The translations under genes were made by a program, and so were the position numbers. From a virus, in IMG/VR virus record IMGVR_UViG_3300030012_000846, positions 1 to 23,812 of that record: 23,812 nt of DNA. One strand, 5' to 3'. Below are positions 1 to 9,097 of this stretch, one piece after another. The first letter of the stretch is position 1. The number at the start of each line of letters is the position of its first letter. The notes below the pieces were generated by a model that searched no databases, was not told where the DNA came from, and was given only the letters and a program-made list of their open reading frames with translations.

Positions 1-126
1 AAAGATTTGGCTGGACTAGATCCAGATGGTAATATGGAAAGAGCGGGTATGCGATTAGGTAATGCACCTAACGGTAGCCGTGGTGCAGAAGCGGCAAGAA
101 TGTTCGCTGAAGTTAACAAAGCATAG
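1..126 (+). CDS. 3' end of an unidentified virion-module gene (partial)
   Basis: An open frame runs in from the left edge and stops at TAG 124-126, giving the last 41 residues, which include GNMERAGMRLGNAPNGSRGA and end in EVNKA. I do not recognise the family. It is followed 12 bp later by the next rightward gene, so it is probably the last part of another gene of the same virion operon. The fragment is too short to assign a function. Confidence 0.6.
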   Translation, partial: KDLAGLDPDGNMERAGMRLGNAPNGSRGAEAARMFAEVNKA

Positions 127-138
127 AAGGGTAAGACT

Positions 139-987
139 ATGGCAGAAACAACAGCAACAACGATTACGGACTTACCCGAATATCAAAAAGAATATTTACA
201 AGAGATTCTGCAACGGGCACAAGCTCTGGGTAAACAAGCGTACACGCTTCCATCTTACCAGGTTGCAGAGCGTACACCTATACAACAACAAGCTACGAAC
301 CTAGCTACACAAGGTATCGGTGCGTATATGCCTATGTTACAGGCAGGAGAAAGAGCCACCGCTGCTGGTATTGCGGCTGCCGAAAGTCTGTTAGATCCGA
401 CTGCGGCTATGGCGTTTATGAATCCATTTCAACAGGCTGTTTCTGACGAAATAAACCGTGCATATGACATTCAGGCCAGAGACGCTGGACTCGCTGCTGT
501 TGGACGGGCGGGTGGTCCTTCTGCTTTTGGTGGATCTAGAGCCGAGATAGCAAAACGTGAGATAGATAGAAATCGAGCCTCGGCCCTTGAACGAGCACAG
601 GCACAAGCTTTTAGTCAGGCACAACAACAACAGTTGGCACGGGCACAGTCGGCGTCACAAGGGCTGGGTAGCTTGGGTATGCAACAGGCTAAACTTGGCG
701 AGGCGTTCCAAGGTCTCAACATCAACGACATTAACATGCTATCTGCTCTTGGTGGTCAGGAACAACAGCAGCGTCAGAGAGAACTGGATGCAGCAAGACA
801 GACACAATATCAAAATGTCATGCAGCCGTACCAACAACTTGGATTTTACTCAGATATATTCCAAGGTATGCCAACATCTCAGACTACGTTTACATCGCAG
901 CAGTCTCCAGATCCTAGCATGTTGTCACAGATTGGTGGTCTTGGTATGGGACTTTATAGTCTCGGTAAAGCTGGAATGTTTGGTTAA
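139..987 (+). CDS. Ala/Gln-rich virion protein, probable internal/ejection-type
   Basis: This 282-aa protein starts at an ATG preceded by an AAGGG ribosome site. It is rich in Ala, Gln and Arg and mostly helical-looking. Residues about 35-60 contain a YQVAERTPIQQQA stretch, and around 125-135 there is a GGPSAFGGSRAEIAKRE motif; Q-rich runs follow (SQAQQQQLARAQ), then a Gly/Met-rich tail. Phage proteins with a P-x-Y-Q-x-x-R...Q-Q-A start and an A-F-G-G-S-R motif occur next to large ejection proteins in podovirus-like genomes (from memory). Its place directly before two large structural-type proteins supports a virion or DNA-injection role. There is no signal peptide or clear membrane segment. 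The function is inferred from context, not from a catalytic motif. Confidence 0.7.
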   Translation: MAETTATTITDLPEYQKEYLQEILQRAQALGKQAYTLPSYQVAERTPIQQQATNLATQGIGAYMPMLQAGERATAAGIAAAESLLDPTAAMAFMNPFQQAVSDEINRAYDIQARDAGLAAVGRAGGPSAFGGSRAEIAKREIDRNRASALERAQAQAFSQAQQQQLARAQSASQGLGSLGMQQAKLGEAFQGLNINDINMLSALGGQEQQQRQRELDAARQTQYQNVMQPYQQLGFYSDIFQGMPTSQTTFTSQQSPDPSMLSQIGGLGMGLYSLGKAGMFG

Positions 988-1002
988 GGCAGGAGTTTAA
1001 CT

Positions 1003-2598
1003 ATGAATGTAATGAACCGCAAATTGTTTGCTAATCGAAATGCTCGTCGAAAACTGGCGAACATGGGCGGTATAATGACTTCGTCTCCAGAGCTTATGCA
1101 AGCAGGGCAGATGTTTCAAGTCGGGGGACAGATCGGATCTCCCACCGCACAGAAAGTAAAAACTGTAAAAGCTCCTTACTCTGGAATAATGTATGATGTA
1201 TATACTGATGGTCGAGTCGTAGAGACCAATTCTGGTAGAACACTTGACCCAATGAACGCGGTCCAAGCAACTATAATTAATGACGTAAAAGCATTGCCAA
1301 GTGTTACCAATGAAAACTCAGGGATTATCGCGGCGTCCCCTGTCCTTGACAAGGAGCTAGGATCTACAACTTTAAACATGGCACTTGATGCGATTGATAA
1401 ACGTCAAGCTGAAGGTAGAATATCACCTGCTGATGCAAATTTTGAAAAAATAATTGCTATGGGTAGATTGTCTAAAATTGAAAAACAGTATCCAGAGGCT
1501 GTGGATTATGGTCTTGAGCTTATAATGCCGCCTATCCCTCCGTCTGAAAAAAATGATGAATCCAACCCATATCAAGCTGACATTGACGCAGCGGTAGAGT
1601 CGTTTACTGGAAAAAAAACATACGGCGGTAGACAAGAACGAGATAAAAATGTGGTTCCCAAACAAGGTTCTGCTACTTCAGGGGGTCGAAATGTACCAAG
1701 AGAAACAGACACAGAAAATGTTGATAAACCTACTGTGCTTCCTGAAATTGAAGTAACAGGTAAGTCAGACGAAACAAAATCTGAAATCACCAGCACAGAA
1801 AAAAAGAATGCGAATCAAAATTTAAAAAATATTAATTCCGCAATTAGTAACCTTGAAACAGGGGCTAATGTAGCGGAAGCAGGATTAAGTGCTGCTCTTG
1901 AAAACTCTGGTGTAGAAACAAAAGATCTTAGCCTCAAACAAAAAGTAGAATCAATGGAGGATTTGTTTGCTGGTATCTTTGGTGAAACTGATGAAGACAC
2001 AAAGAAAGCAAATCTTTTAACAGCGGCGTATACCTTCTTTCAAATAGCAGCGGGTGCTTCTCCTAACGCCCTCACTAACATAGCTAACGGTGTAACGTTG
2101 GGCATGGAAGAACTTATGAAACGTCAACAGGCGGGTAAGGACCGTAAAGATAAACTTAAAATTATGGCAGTCGAACAGGTGTTTGCAGAAAAAGCCGCAG
2201 AAAAAGATGCTCAACTACGCAGAGAACTTGCCGCAGCAAAAGCTGGATCTGGTTATAGAGATCCTCGTAACCCGATAGATGCTTTCTTAAATGCAAAGAG
2301 TGACGCAGAAGGACTTTTGACGGACATTACTTTCCGTAAAACTTTACTTGAACAAAACAACGTTGCTCCTGAAAATCAAGAAGCTTGGTTAGACCAATGG
2401 TCAACCAATAGAGCAATGAAGACTGTTCAAAGCGCGTACGGTAGCCAAACACCAGAGTTTGGTGGCACACAGACGCAAGCACCTGAGTCTTACTTCGAAG
2501 CTAACCGACCAAAAAATAAAGGTGCTGTTTATACCTTTGATGGAGTTACCTACAAGAATGACGAAGTTACAGGTAAGCCAAGTCAGATTTCTGACTAA
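1003..2598 (+). CDS. Large hypothetical virion protein with GGIM-SS-PELM leader
   Basis: This 531-aa protein has a good AGGAG ribosome site 7 nt before ATG. Its N-terminus (residues 1-42) contains NRKLFANRNARRKLANMGGI followed by MTSSPELM and a VGG motif; this leader pattern recurs in otherwise different marine phage structural proteins (recalled, not searched). Residues about 190-290 are polar and Lys/Glu/Thr-rich, probably disordered. Residues about 325-385 (LFAGIFGETDED to GVTLGMEELMKRQ) are the most ordered-looking part, with a short Ala-rich hydrophobic stretch, followed by a Lys/Glu/Ala helical segment. No enzyme motif is seen. It sits between the 282-aa and 1365-aa proteins, so an internal virion or ejection role is likely but unproven. 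Confidence 0.7.
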   Translation: MNVMNRKLFANRNARRKLANMGGIMTSSPELMQAGQMFQVGGQIGSPTAQKVKTVKAPYSGIMYDVYTDGRVVETNSGRTLDPMNAVQATIINDVKALPSVTNENSGIIAASPVLDKELGSTTLNMALDAIDKRQAEGRISPADANFEKIIAMGRLSKIEKQYPEAVDYGLELIMPPIPPSEKNDESNPYQADIDAAVESFTGKKTYGGRQERDKNVVPKQGSATSGGRNVPRETDTENVDKPTVLPEIEVTGKSDETKSEITSTEKKNANQNLKNINSAISNLETGANVAEAGLSAALENSGVETKDLSLKQKVESMEDLFAGIFGETDEDTKKANLLTAAYTFFQIAAGASPNALTNIANGVTLGMEELMKRQQAGKDRKDKLKIMAVEQVFAEKAAEKDAQLRRELAAAKAGSGYRDPRNPIDAFLNAKSDAEGLLTDITFRKTLLEQNNVAPENQEAWLDQWSTNRAMKTVQSAYGSQTPEFGGTQTQAPESYFEANRPKNKGAVYTFDGVTYKNDEVTGKPSQISD

Positions 2599-2615
2599 CG
2601 TTAAGGAGGCCAAAT

Positions 2616-5600
2616 ATGGCTGAAGAACCAAAGTTTGAAATTATTGACCCAGGAACTCCATCCGAAGAACCAAAGTTTGAAATCATTGACCCAGGAACCC
2701 CTGAAGCTAAACCAGAAGGGGAATACGACCCAGAAGAATACGAAGGTGTAGCTCAAGAGTTTTTTGAGGGCGTCGCTTCTGGTGGAACAAAAATAGTTCA
2801 AGGTGTCGTTGAACTTGGGGCGTTGCTTTCTGACGCAACTAGGGGAACTGATTACCACGATGATGTGGTTGAGTCATTTGAATCCTTTCGTGCAGGATTG
2901 GGCATAGATCCCAAAGGTATATCGGGAGCAATTGGTGAAGTGGGAACTCAGTTTGTTGTTCCAGGTGTAGCCGCTGCTCGTGTGGTGGGCGGACTCAATG
3001 CTTTAGCTAAAACAGGTAGACTCGGTAAAACTGCGGCACAACTAGGTGCCGCTGGTGTAGCTGATGCTGTTGTTGCAACCAATGACACCATGACAATAGG
3101 AGATTTTTTTGACGCAGGACCCACTAAAACAGGTGATTTAGTTGGTTTAGAGGCAGAAGAAAGAGCCATACAAGGTTTAGCGGACAAACTCAAAGTTGGT
3201 GTAGAAGGTGCCGCGGGGGTCGTAGTCGCTCCCTTTGCTCTTCGTGTAGTAGGTGAAGTAGCGGGTAAAGGTGCTACAGCGGTGGGTCAAATACCTGGAG
3301 CTACTCAACTGGCATCAGTTGCAAAAGCAACAGGTAAGAAAATAGGTAGACCTCTTGCCCAGATCGAAGAAGCTCGTCGAATGGGGGAAACGCAAAGTCC
3401 TTTCAAGAATGGGATTGCAGACGCACTGGCTACGCTTCGATACCGAGGTATCCTTCCACAAGAGGTCGCAGATTCCCGATCCTTGATTCCTGGATTGACT
3501 GAAGCTGAAGTTCGTGTCGCTAATAAACTTACCACACAACTAGATCAGGAGATTGATAAGGTTGTTAAGATAGCTGCCAAAAACACAGAAGATTCTACTG
3601 CGCTTGCAAAGAGTGACGTGTTTAACACTATTGATAAATATTTGACCGACCCAGTGAGAGCAGAAAAAGCAAAATTTTTAAAGTCTTTGCCAAAAGCTTT
3701 ACGACAGCCAGTGTCCAAAATGCGTACTCACCTTGATCAGTTGAGCCAACGTATTGTTGACAGTGACTTTATCAAGACCAATGACTTCTATGTAAAAGAA
3801 ACCAAGAAGACTATATCTGAAACTATCAAGGGAAACCTTGGGTCGTATCTAGCTCGTAGGTATAGGGCGTTAGAAGATCCTGCATTTAAACCATCTGATG
3901 AAACGCTACGAATGGCAGCGTCAAAGTTCAGAGAAGATCCTGTTGCAGTGCAGAATGAACTACAAAAAATAGCGGAAAGTGGTAAGAAGACTACAGCAGA
4001 GTTGGGTTTATCTGACGATTTTAAACTTCTTGGACAGGTAACTGAAGACCAAGCTCGTATTGCTCGTGATAATTTTCTTGAAGGATACAAAAGAAAAGCA
4101 AATGTGAAACCTGTTAAAGGTATTAGTCGTGTTGCCGAACAGAGATTAAAAACGGATCAGTTTATCTCCCGTAAAAACCTCAAAGAATATCAACGTGCTT
4201 TGCTTGGTGAAATTAAGAACCCCCTAGAGAACTATGTTGCAACCGTTTCAAGAATGGCAGAATTCAATGCGGTCGATAATTATTTTGCAAACATTCGTAG
4301 GATAGCAGAGCAAACGCCTAACGGTATAGGTAAGATCTTTCGTAAACCACCCGAGGGAGGTTTTTCTAAGACAGCAAGAGACACGCTCAACGAAGAAGGG
4401 TACGTGGTTCTCGGGTCTGGGAAGGGCAGTAGTAGAGCAGACAAAAGTGTCGAGGAAACTCTTGACACCTCTGGTTGGGGATCGCTGCATGGTTTTGCTG
4501 TGCCAGAACGTGTATATCAAGACTTGACTCGTACAGTTGTGGGTGACACAGGTTGGATAGGCAATTCTTTACGTGCTACTTACTCTGGTTTTCTTAGAAC
4601 CAAAGGTCTTGCACAGTATGGTAAAACCATACTTTCTCCCGTCACACAAATACGAAACGTTACCACAGCTTCTGCGTTTGCAGCGGCACAAGGAAACATT
4701 GGTAAGGGTGCAAACCTTTATGAATCTGTGCGTCTTGTTTTTGAAAACCTCAGAAGATTGCCAAAGGAAAAACTTGCACAAGAATATGCTGATTTACAGA
4801 GGCTTGGTATTGTAAATAGTCAGGCTGAGTTGCGCGAACTACAAGAACTTGTTCGTAAGGGCTTTGGTTTTGTTGACGATGTAGATGGAGCAGTGACAAA
4901 AGGCTTTGGCTCAAAGCTCTCTGAACTTCCTGTCATAAGATGGTCGAAAAAAGCTGAAGCTTTGTATCAAGGCGGCGATGATATTTGGAAGGTATATAAC
5001 TTTGTTTTCGAACAAAATAAACTTCGCAATGCTTTAGGTAATATGTCGGCTGGAGATAGAGCAACTTATGTTGCTAGGAAGGGTGGCAATATAGACGAGC
5101 TAGATAAGTTTATAAAAGAAGAAGCTGCAAGTATCGTTCGTAATAACGTACCAAACTATAATTTGGCTCCCGAAGCTATTAAATCATTGCGTCGTGCCCC
5201 TGTCGGTAACTTCATAGCCTTTCCGTATGAGATTATTCGAACAGGGATAAACACAATTGCTCGAGGTATCGATGAACTTGCAGATGCAAACGTTGAGATT
5301 CAAAAGATTGGATTGCGTAGGCTGACAGGTGCAGCGACAACGTTTGCGGTTTTTCCCATAGGGCTATCAGCTTTAGGTTACGCTATTTCTGGAGTCAGTC
5401 GAGAAGAAATGAAATCGTACCAACGGTCTTTGGCTGCTCCTTGGGAAAAGAATGCTCGTTTGATTCCAACGGGACGACATGAGGATGGTACACCTCGATA
5501 TGTAAATTTTAGTTATTCTAACCCGTATGACATGTTAGAACGCACAGCTATCTCTGCTCTCAACGCTTTCCAACGAGGAGAGTTAGAAGGTAGGTCAACC

Positions 5601-6713
5601 ACTAGACTGGTATCTGATGCAGCGTTTGCTTCTCTTGGAGAACTGATCTCTCCATTTACAGAAGAGTCCATGGCTCTTGCTGCTTTCAGAGACGTGTTAG
5701 ATCCTGAAGCAGAAAATCCAATCATGAGAACGTTAGGACAAATTGGTCGTGGTGGTAAAACTATTACAGGAGCCAAAATCTACAACCCTGAAGACAATGT
5801 CGGAGATAAATTAGCTAAGTCTTTCAACCACATAGCCGATACTCTTCTTCCATCTATAGTTCCCTTGGACGAGAGCGGTGGAAGGCTTGAGCCTAGCCGT
5901 TTTGCTCGAGGTTTTATAAATGATTTAAATCTCAACGAGACACTAGGTATAAAAGAAGAAGATCGAATGGGACGTGTTCGAGACCTGTCTCAAGAATTAG
6001 CCAGAGCCTTCACAGGTGTGACAGAGTCTGACTCACAAGCTAGTCAGGGTTTGAGATACAAAGGATACGAGTTTGCAAAAGCAAGACAGGATGCTTCAAA
6101 CATATTCAACTCTTTGGCTCGTCGTCCCAATGTAACAAAAGAGCAATTGCTTGAGGCATACAAAGATGCAAACGAAGCAAGGTTCAGAGCATACAACAGA
6201 TTTTATAACACACTAAAAGACATTGAAGGTTTGGGGTTAGACTATTCTGAAGTTATGCGTATTTTAAAAGAAGCAAACATAAGTGGTGTAGATGCTCTGT
6301 CCATTGGGGTGTACGAACCATTCGAGGTTAGTAAATCTGTTCTAGAAAACATGGCAAGGAATGGAACTCTGGATGAAGTTCCTTGGAGTGAGATTACAGA
6401 CCTAATGAGTGAATCCACGGACAGAAGTTTTTTTAGGGACGAAGAACCAACTGTAGAAAGAGAAACTCAACAGCCACGATTTGAAATCATTGATCCAGGT
6501 ACACCGTCTCAACAGCCACGATTTGAAATCATTGATCCAGGCACGTCATCTGAGATGATTGTTCCTAGTGCACAACCTGCTATATCTACTGCACAAGTTA
6601 AACCAAAAACTCCAAAACAGGTTCAGGAAAAACAAAGAACTGTATTGGGTACAGCAAGCAATCCTGCGACAGCGTTAGCCGACCTCTTGATCTCTCAGGG
6701 ATCTACAGGTTAA
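2616..6713 (+). CDS. Giant virion/ejection protein with terminal peptide repeats
   Basis: This 1365-aa protein has an AAGGAGG site 6 nt before ATG. The peptide EEPKFEIIDPGTPS is repeated in tandem at residues 3-30 and, as QQPRFEIIDPGTPS, at 1285-1312. Residues about 50-170 are Gly/Ala-rich and amphipathic. The middle is long and helical. Residues about 843-885 (VPNYNLAPEAIKSLRRAPVG then FIAFPYEIIRT) resemble the large polyvalent-protein-associated domains (LPD38-like, recalled) of phage proteins. A hydrophobic stretch (TFAVFPIGLSALGYAISGV, about 909-927) could insert in a membrane. Size, amphipathic nature and position at the end of the virion module suit an internal virion protein ejected with DNA, like T7 gp15/gp16. 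No lysozyme or transglycosylase signature is visible. Its stop overlaps the stop of the convergent gene, leaving no room for a terminator. Confidence 0.8.
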   Translation: MAEEPKFEIIDPGTPSEEPKFEIIDPGTPEAKPEGEYDPEEYEGVAQEFFEGVASGGTKIVQGVVELGALLSDATRGTDYHDDVVESFESFRAGLGIDPKGISGAIGEVGTQFVVPGVAAARVVGGLNALAKTGRLGKTAAQLGAAGVADAVVATNDTMTIGDFFDAGPTKTGDLVGLEAEERAIQGLADKLKVGVEGAAGVVVAPFALRVVGEVAGKGATAVGQIPGATQLASVAKATGKKIGRPLAQIEEARRMGETQSPFKNGIADALATLRYRGILPQEVADSRSLIPGLTEAEVRVANKLTTQLDQEIDKVVKIAAKNTEDSTALAKSDVFNTIDKYLTDPVRAEKAKFLKSLPKALRQPVSKMRTHLDQLSQRIVDSDFIKTNDFYVKETKKTISETIKGNLGSYLARRYRALEDPAFKPSDETLRMAASKFREDPVAVQNELQKIAESGKKTTAELGLSDDFKLLGQVTEDQARIARDNFLEGYKRKANVKPVKGISRVAEQRLKTDQFISRKNLKEYQRALLGEIKNPLENYVATVSRMAEFNAVDNYFANIRRIAEQTPNGIGKIFRKPPEGGFSKTARDTLNEEGYVVLGSGKGSSRADKSVEETLDTSGWGSLHGFAVPERVYQDLTRTVVGDTGWIGNSLRATYSGFLRTKGLAQYGKTILSPVTQIRNVTTASAFAAAQGNIGKGANLYESVRLVFENLRRLPKEKLAQEYADLQRLGIVNSQAELRELQELVRKGFGFVDDVDGAVTKGFGSKLSELPVIRWSKKAEALYQGGDDIWKVYNFVFEQNKLRNALGNMSAGDRATYVARKGGNIDELDKFIKEEAASIVRNNVPNYNLAPEAIKSLRRAPVGNFIAFPYEIIRTGINTIARGIDELADANVEIQKIGLRRLTGAATTFAVFPIGLSALGYAISGVSREEMKSYQRSLAAPWEKNARLIPTGRHEDGTPRYVNFSYSNPYDMLERTAISALNAFQRGELEGRSTTRLVSDAAFASLGELISPFTEESMALAAFRDVLDPEAENPIMRTLGQIGRGGKTITGAKIYNPEDNVGDKLAKSFNHIADTLLPSIVPLDESGGRLEPSRFARGFINDLNLNETLGIKEEDRMGRVRDLSQELARAFTGVTESDSQASQGLRYKGYEFAKARQDASNIFNSLARRPNVTKEQLLEAYKDANEARFRAYNRFYNTLKDIEGLGLDYSEVMRILKEANISGVDALSIGVYEPFEVSKSVLENMARNGTLDEVPWSEITDLMSESTDRSFFRDEEPTVERETQQPRFEIIDPGTPSQQPRFEIIDPGTSSEMIVPSAQPAISTAQVKPKTPKQVQEKQRTVLGTASNPATALADLLISQGSTG
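2622..2705 (+). repeat. 42-bp in-frame tandem repeat, N-terminal tag copies
   Basis: Two 42-bp units encode EEPKFEIIDPGTPS and EEPKFEIIDPGTPE at residues 3-30 of the 1365-aa protein. The units differ at a few, mostly synonymous, positions. The same peptide returns near the C-terminus at 6468-6551. Confidence 0.95.
6468..6551 (+). repeat. 42-bp in-frame tandem repeat, C-terminal tag copies
   Basis: Two 42-bp units encode QQPRFEIIDPGTPS and QQPRFEIIDPGTSS at residues 1285-1312 of the same protein. The core FEIIDPGT is identical to the N-terminal pair about 3.8 kb away, with EEPK replaced by QQPR. The two C-terminal units are nearly identical in DNA. Confidence 0.95.
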
Positions 6714-6913
6714 TCCTCTACCTCAATCCTAACGCCCTTGCCCCCGAACATTCTAACCAGTTCGTCAGCCATTCCCTCTGTCTCGTTCAAGAGATCTTCG
6801 TCTCCAACCAATGCAGCTAGATCAATGGTCCAACCCACAAAGTCCATGAGGGCTTCGACTTGCATGGGATGCATTTGTCTAAGTCCAAGTGTTTTCATAT
6901 CTGGTTCAATCAT
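6710..6913 (-). CDS. Small acidic hypothetical protein
   Basis: This 67-aa protein starts MIEPDMKTLGLRQMHPMQVE and ends RMFGGKGVRIEVED. I chose the ATG at 6913 because it overlaps the stop of the polymerase gene in an ATGA and has GGGGAG upstream; a longer start at 6928 would lie inside the polymerase gene. It contains helices (VEALMDFVGWTIDLAALVGD) that suit a small helical protein. It is the last gene of the leftward replication operon and its stop overlaps that of the 1365-aa gene on the other strand. I do not recognise a family. Translational coupling to polA suggests co-expression only. Confidence 0.75.
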   Translation of the reverse strand: MIEPDMKTLGLRQMHPMQVEALMDFVGWTIDLAALVGDEDLLNETEGMADELVRMFGGKGVRIEVED

Positions 6914-8811
6914 TCTACTTCTCCCCAATCAGGTTTAATATCTACGTCAATCTTGGAAGGGACCTTGAGTGGCACTCCTGTCTCCATAATCTCCTTTATT
7001 CTGCCAATCTGTTCGTCGTTCTCTATGTTGAAACATAGCTCATCGTGAACCGTTAGCATAGGAATAAGTCCCTCGTTGTAACAATCAAGCATCGCCTTCT
7101 TTGTTTGGTCGGCTGCTGACCCTTGGATCAATCTGTTTAGTGCCTTGTATGTGAAGGCCCGTCTGATCTGTTTGCCGTACTCCTTCTGTGCTTCGTCGTG
7201 AGGTAGGGGTTTGCCTACTCCAAAGGTGACAGGCTCCCAAAGATGAAACCTGCACTTACGGCCCAGTAGAGTGCGTATCTGACCGTTGTCTGATGCCTGT
7301 TTAGTGGCAAGGTCTGCTAGTCCTTTAACAAATGGCACCTTATCACGGTGTTGTTGGATCAAAATTTTTGCGTCATCCGCAGGTATGCCAAGCTGATCTG
7401 CCAGTTTTGCTACACCCATACCATACATGATCCCAAGGTTTACGGTCTTTGCTTGTTTTCTTGTGATCCCTGCCAGATCTGCCACCATTTGATGGAGATC
7501 CACATCCCCTGTGTTGAACTCATCTACGATGTCATCGACCACAGCGTGGCGTAGATGTGTGGGTACAGACGCTGCAAAGTGTACCAACAACCTCGGCTCT
7601 TGGCTCGAGTAATCAAATGACCCCCACTGGCAATCATCCTCCGGTATAAATAATCCACGGATCATCTTCTTGATGTCGGGATCTCGGGCAGGAATCTGCT
7701 GTAAGTTTGGGTTGGATGATGAGAAGCGTCCAGTAACTGTGCCTCCTTCATCTCTTCGTGTGGAGTGTAACTCTGTGTGTATCCGTCCGTTGTGCTCGTG
7801 GCGCAGTATACTGTCAATGAACGTAGAGTCTGCCTTGTCAAACTCACGTAGCTTAACCAGAGCCTGACAGACCTTCGATGGGTGATCAATCAGAAACGAC
7901 TTAGTAAACGATGGCGCACCCTTCTCTGTGGTAAAGTATTCCATGTCCAATTTATCAAACATCTTTTGGATAGAAGCAGAAGCCCAGATGTCCACCTCCA
8001 TCCCTGCTTCCTTTTCGATGTACGAGCGCAACTCCTTGGTCTTGGATCTAATCAGCTTCTTGTTTTGTTCAGCTTTGTCCAGATCTACACGCACACCGTT
8101 GGTTCTCATGTCCAACATGCAGCGTATCAGATCTGTTTCTACGTTCCAGATATGCCAGAGTTCTTGCTCCTCGAGTTGTATCTTCAAGGCTTCCCACAGT
8201 TTGAGTGTGGCAACGGCATCCTGCTCGGCATACGATCCCACGTACTTAGGCGGTAGCTTGTACATCTCTGCTTTTGGATCTACGCCCCACTCCTTGGCTG
8301 CTGCCTGTAGGAGTTTCTCATCTTTTCGAAGCTGCACAAAGTCCCGAGCCATTGCATCTAGCCCAAAAGACCAACGGTTCTCGTCCACCAGTGCGCCAGT
8401 AATCATCGTGTCAATGATCCGGCCCTGTATCTCTATGCCCTCGGCTCTCATCCATCCTGCATCGTAGGTTGCATTGTGCATGATCACGTTCATGTCTGGA
8501 ACAGCCATTTGTTTCTTCAGCCACTTGAGCGTGAACTTTGGATCTAAGTTGTGTGCGTTTTCGTGCCGGATAGGGAAGTATCCTTTGTATTCCCCTGCTG
8601 CCACAGCCACACCAATGATGTGTCCGTCGTTACGTGCCCATCCTGGCCCCAGTGTTTTGATGTTAGGATCGTAGGTTTCCAGATCTACAGCTACATCTTT
8701 GTAGCCTGTTAAGTCTGGATATTCTGGTGGTATGTTCCAGTCCTTGTCTATTAGATCTAGTTCCCCTTTAATCTGATGGTGCAAATCGCTACCAAACAGG
8801 TTTACCTGCAT
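6910..8811 (-). CDS. polA: DNA polymerase I family (family A) with 3'-5' exonuclease
   Basis: This 633-aa replicative polymerase starts at the ATG at 8811, which has GAGGAG just upstream and lies 1 bp after the preceding stop. The 3'-5' proofreading domain shows Exo I (D43, E45 in AVDLETYD), Exo II (N113-D117 in HNATYD) and Exo III (Y194-D198 in YAEQD). Polymerase motifs are A (D400 in SFDYSSQEPR), B (R451, K455, Y463 in RKQAKTVNLGIMYG) and C (H589, D590, E591 in TVHDE), so all catalytic residues are present. There is no 5'-nuclease domain, as is usual for phage PolA. The residue aligned with E. coli Phe762 is Leu459. It is encoded with helicase, primase and SSB-like protein in one operon and most likely replicates the phage genome. 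Confidence 0.97.
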   Translation of the reverse strand: MQVNLFGSDLHHQIKGELDLIDKDWNIPPEYPDLTGYKDVAVDLETYDPNIKTLGPGWARNDGHIIGVAVAAGEYKGYFPIRHENAHNLDPKFTLKWLKKQMAVPDMNVIMHNATYDAGWMRAEGIEIQGRIIDTMITGALVDENRWSFGLDAMARDFVQLRKDEKLLQAAAKEWGVDPKAEMYKLPPKYVGSYAEQDAVATLKLWEALKIQLEEQELWHIWNVETDLIRCMLDMRTNGVRVDLDKAEQNKKLIRSKTKELRSYIEKEAGMEVDIWASASIQKMFDKLDMEYFTTEKGAPSFTKSFLIDHPSKVCQALVKLREFDKADSTFIDSILRHEHNGRIHTELHSTRRDEGGTVTGRFSSSNPNLQQIPARDPDIKKMIRGLFIPEDDCQWGSFDYSSQEPRLLVHFAASVPTHLRHAVVDDIVDEFNTGDVDLHQMVADLAGITRKQAKTVNLGIMYGMGVAKLADQLGIPADDAKILIQQHRDKVPFVKGLADLATKQASDNGQIRTLLGRKCRFHLWEPVTFGVGKPLPHDEAQKEYGKQIRRAFTYKALNRLIQGSAADQTKKAMLDCYNEGLIPMLTVHDELCFNIENDEQIGRIKEIMETGVPLKVPSKIDVDIKPDWGEVE

Positions 8812-8812
8812 A

Positions 8813-9097
8813 TTATTTCTCCTCAATGAACTCCGCACCCAAGGCGGTGTATCCTGCTTTATCGATCCACGAATCCTCGTGGTCTATTGTTTCTATTAGT
8901 CTGCTCGTTTTTACCCAGTCCATCATCAACGTGACGTGGGCCGGAGTTATTTGACCATGCTTTTCTATGGCTCCTTCTACTATTATATTCCATCCATCGG
9001 CTATGCGTTGGTGGTTCTCGTATGCATCACCGTAATCCTTGGCCCTGTCACCATGGATTAGTTTTGCTGCTGTCTCTAAAACCTTTTGGCGTTTCAT
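8813..9097 (-). CDS. DUF6378-like phage protein
   Basis: This 94-aa protein begins MKRQKVLETAAKLIHGDRAK. The pattern HGDRAKDYGDAYENHQRIAD, then ITPAHVTLMMDWVKTSRL, then DSWIDKAGYTALGAEFIE matches what I recall of the DUF6378 family, common in phages and of unknown function. The family's helices and conserved acidic residues are loosely like all-alpha NTP pyrophosphatases, but that is inference. The ATG at 9097 overlaps the helicase stop as ATGA; an alternative in-frame ATG at 9142 would add 15 residues inside the helicase gene. It sits between helicase and polymerase, so a nucleotide or replication role would fit. Confidence 0.8.
   Translation of the reverse strand: MKRQKVLETAAKLIHGDRAKDYGDAYENHQRIADGWNIIVEGAIEKHGQITPAHVTLMMDWVKTSRLIETIDHEDSWIDKAGYTALGAEFIEEK

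Noticed and set aside
62-304. 80-aa plus-strand ORF at the left end
   Set aside because: It overlaps the end of the partial gene and the start of the 282-aa gene in another frame and lacks a ribosome site.
7928-8467. 179-aa plus-strand ORF opposite the polymerase gene
   Set aside because: It is antisense to a polymerase with all motifs intact; Ser/Cys-rich translation typical of antisense shadow.
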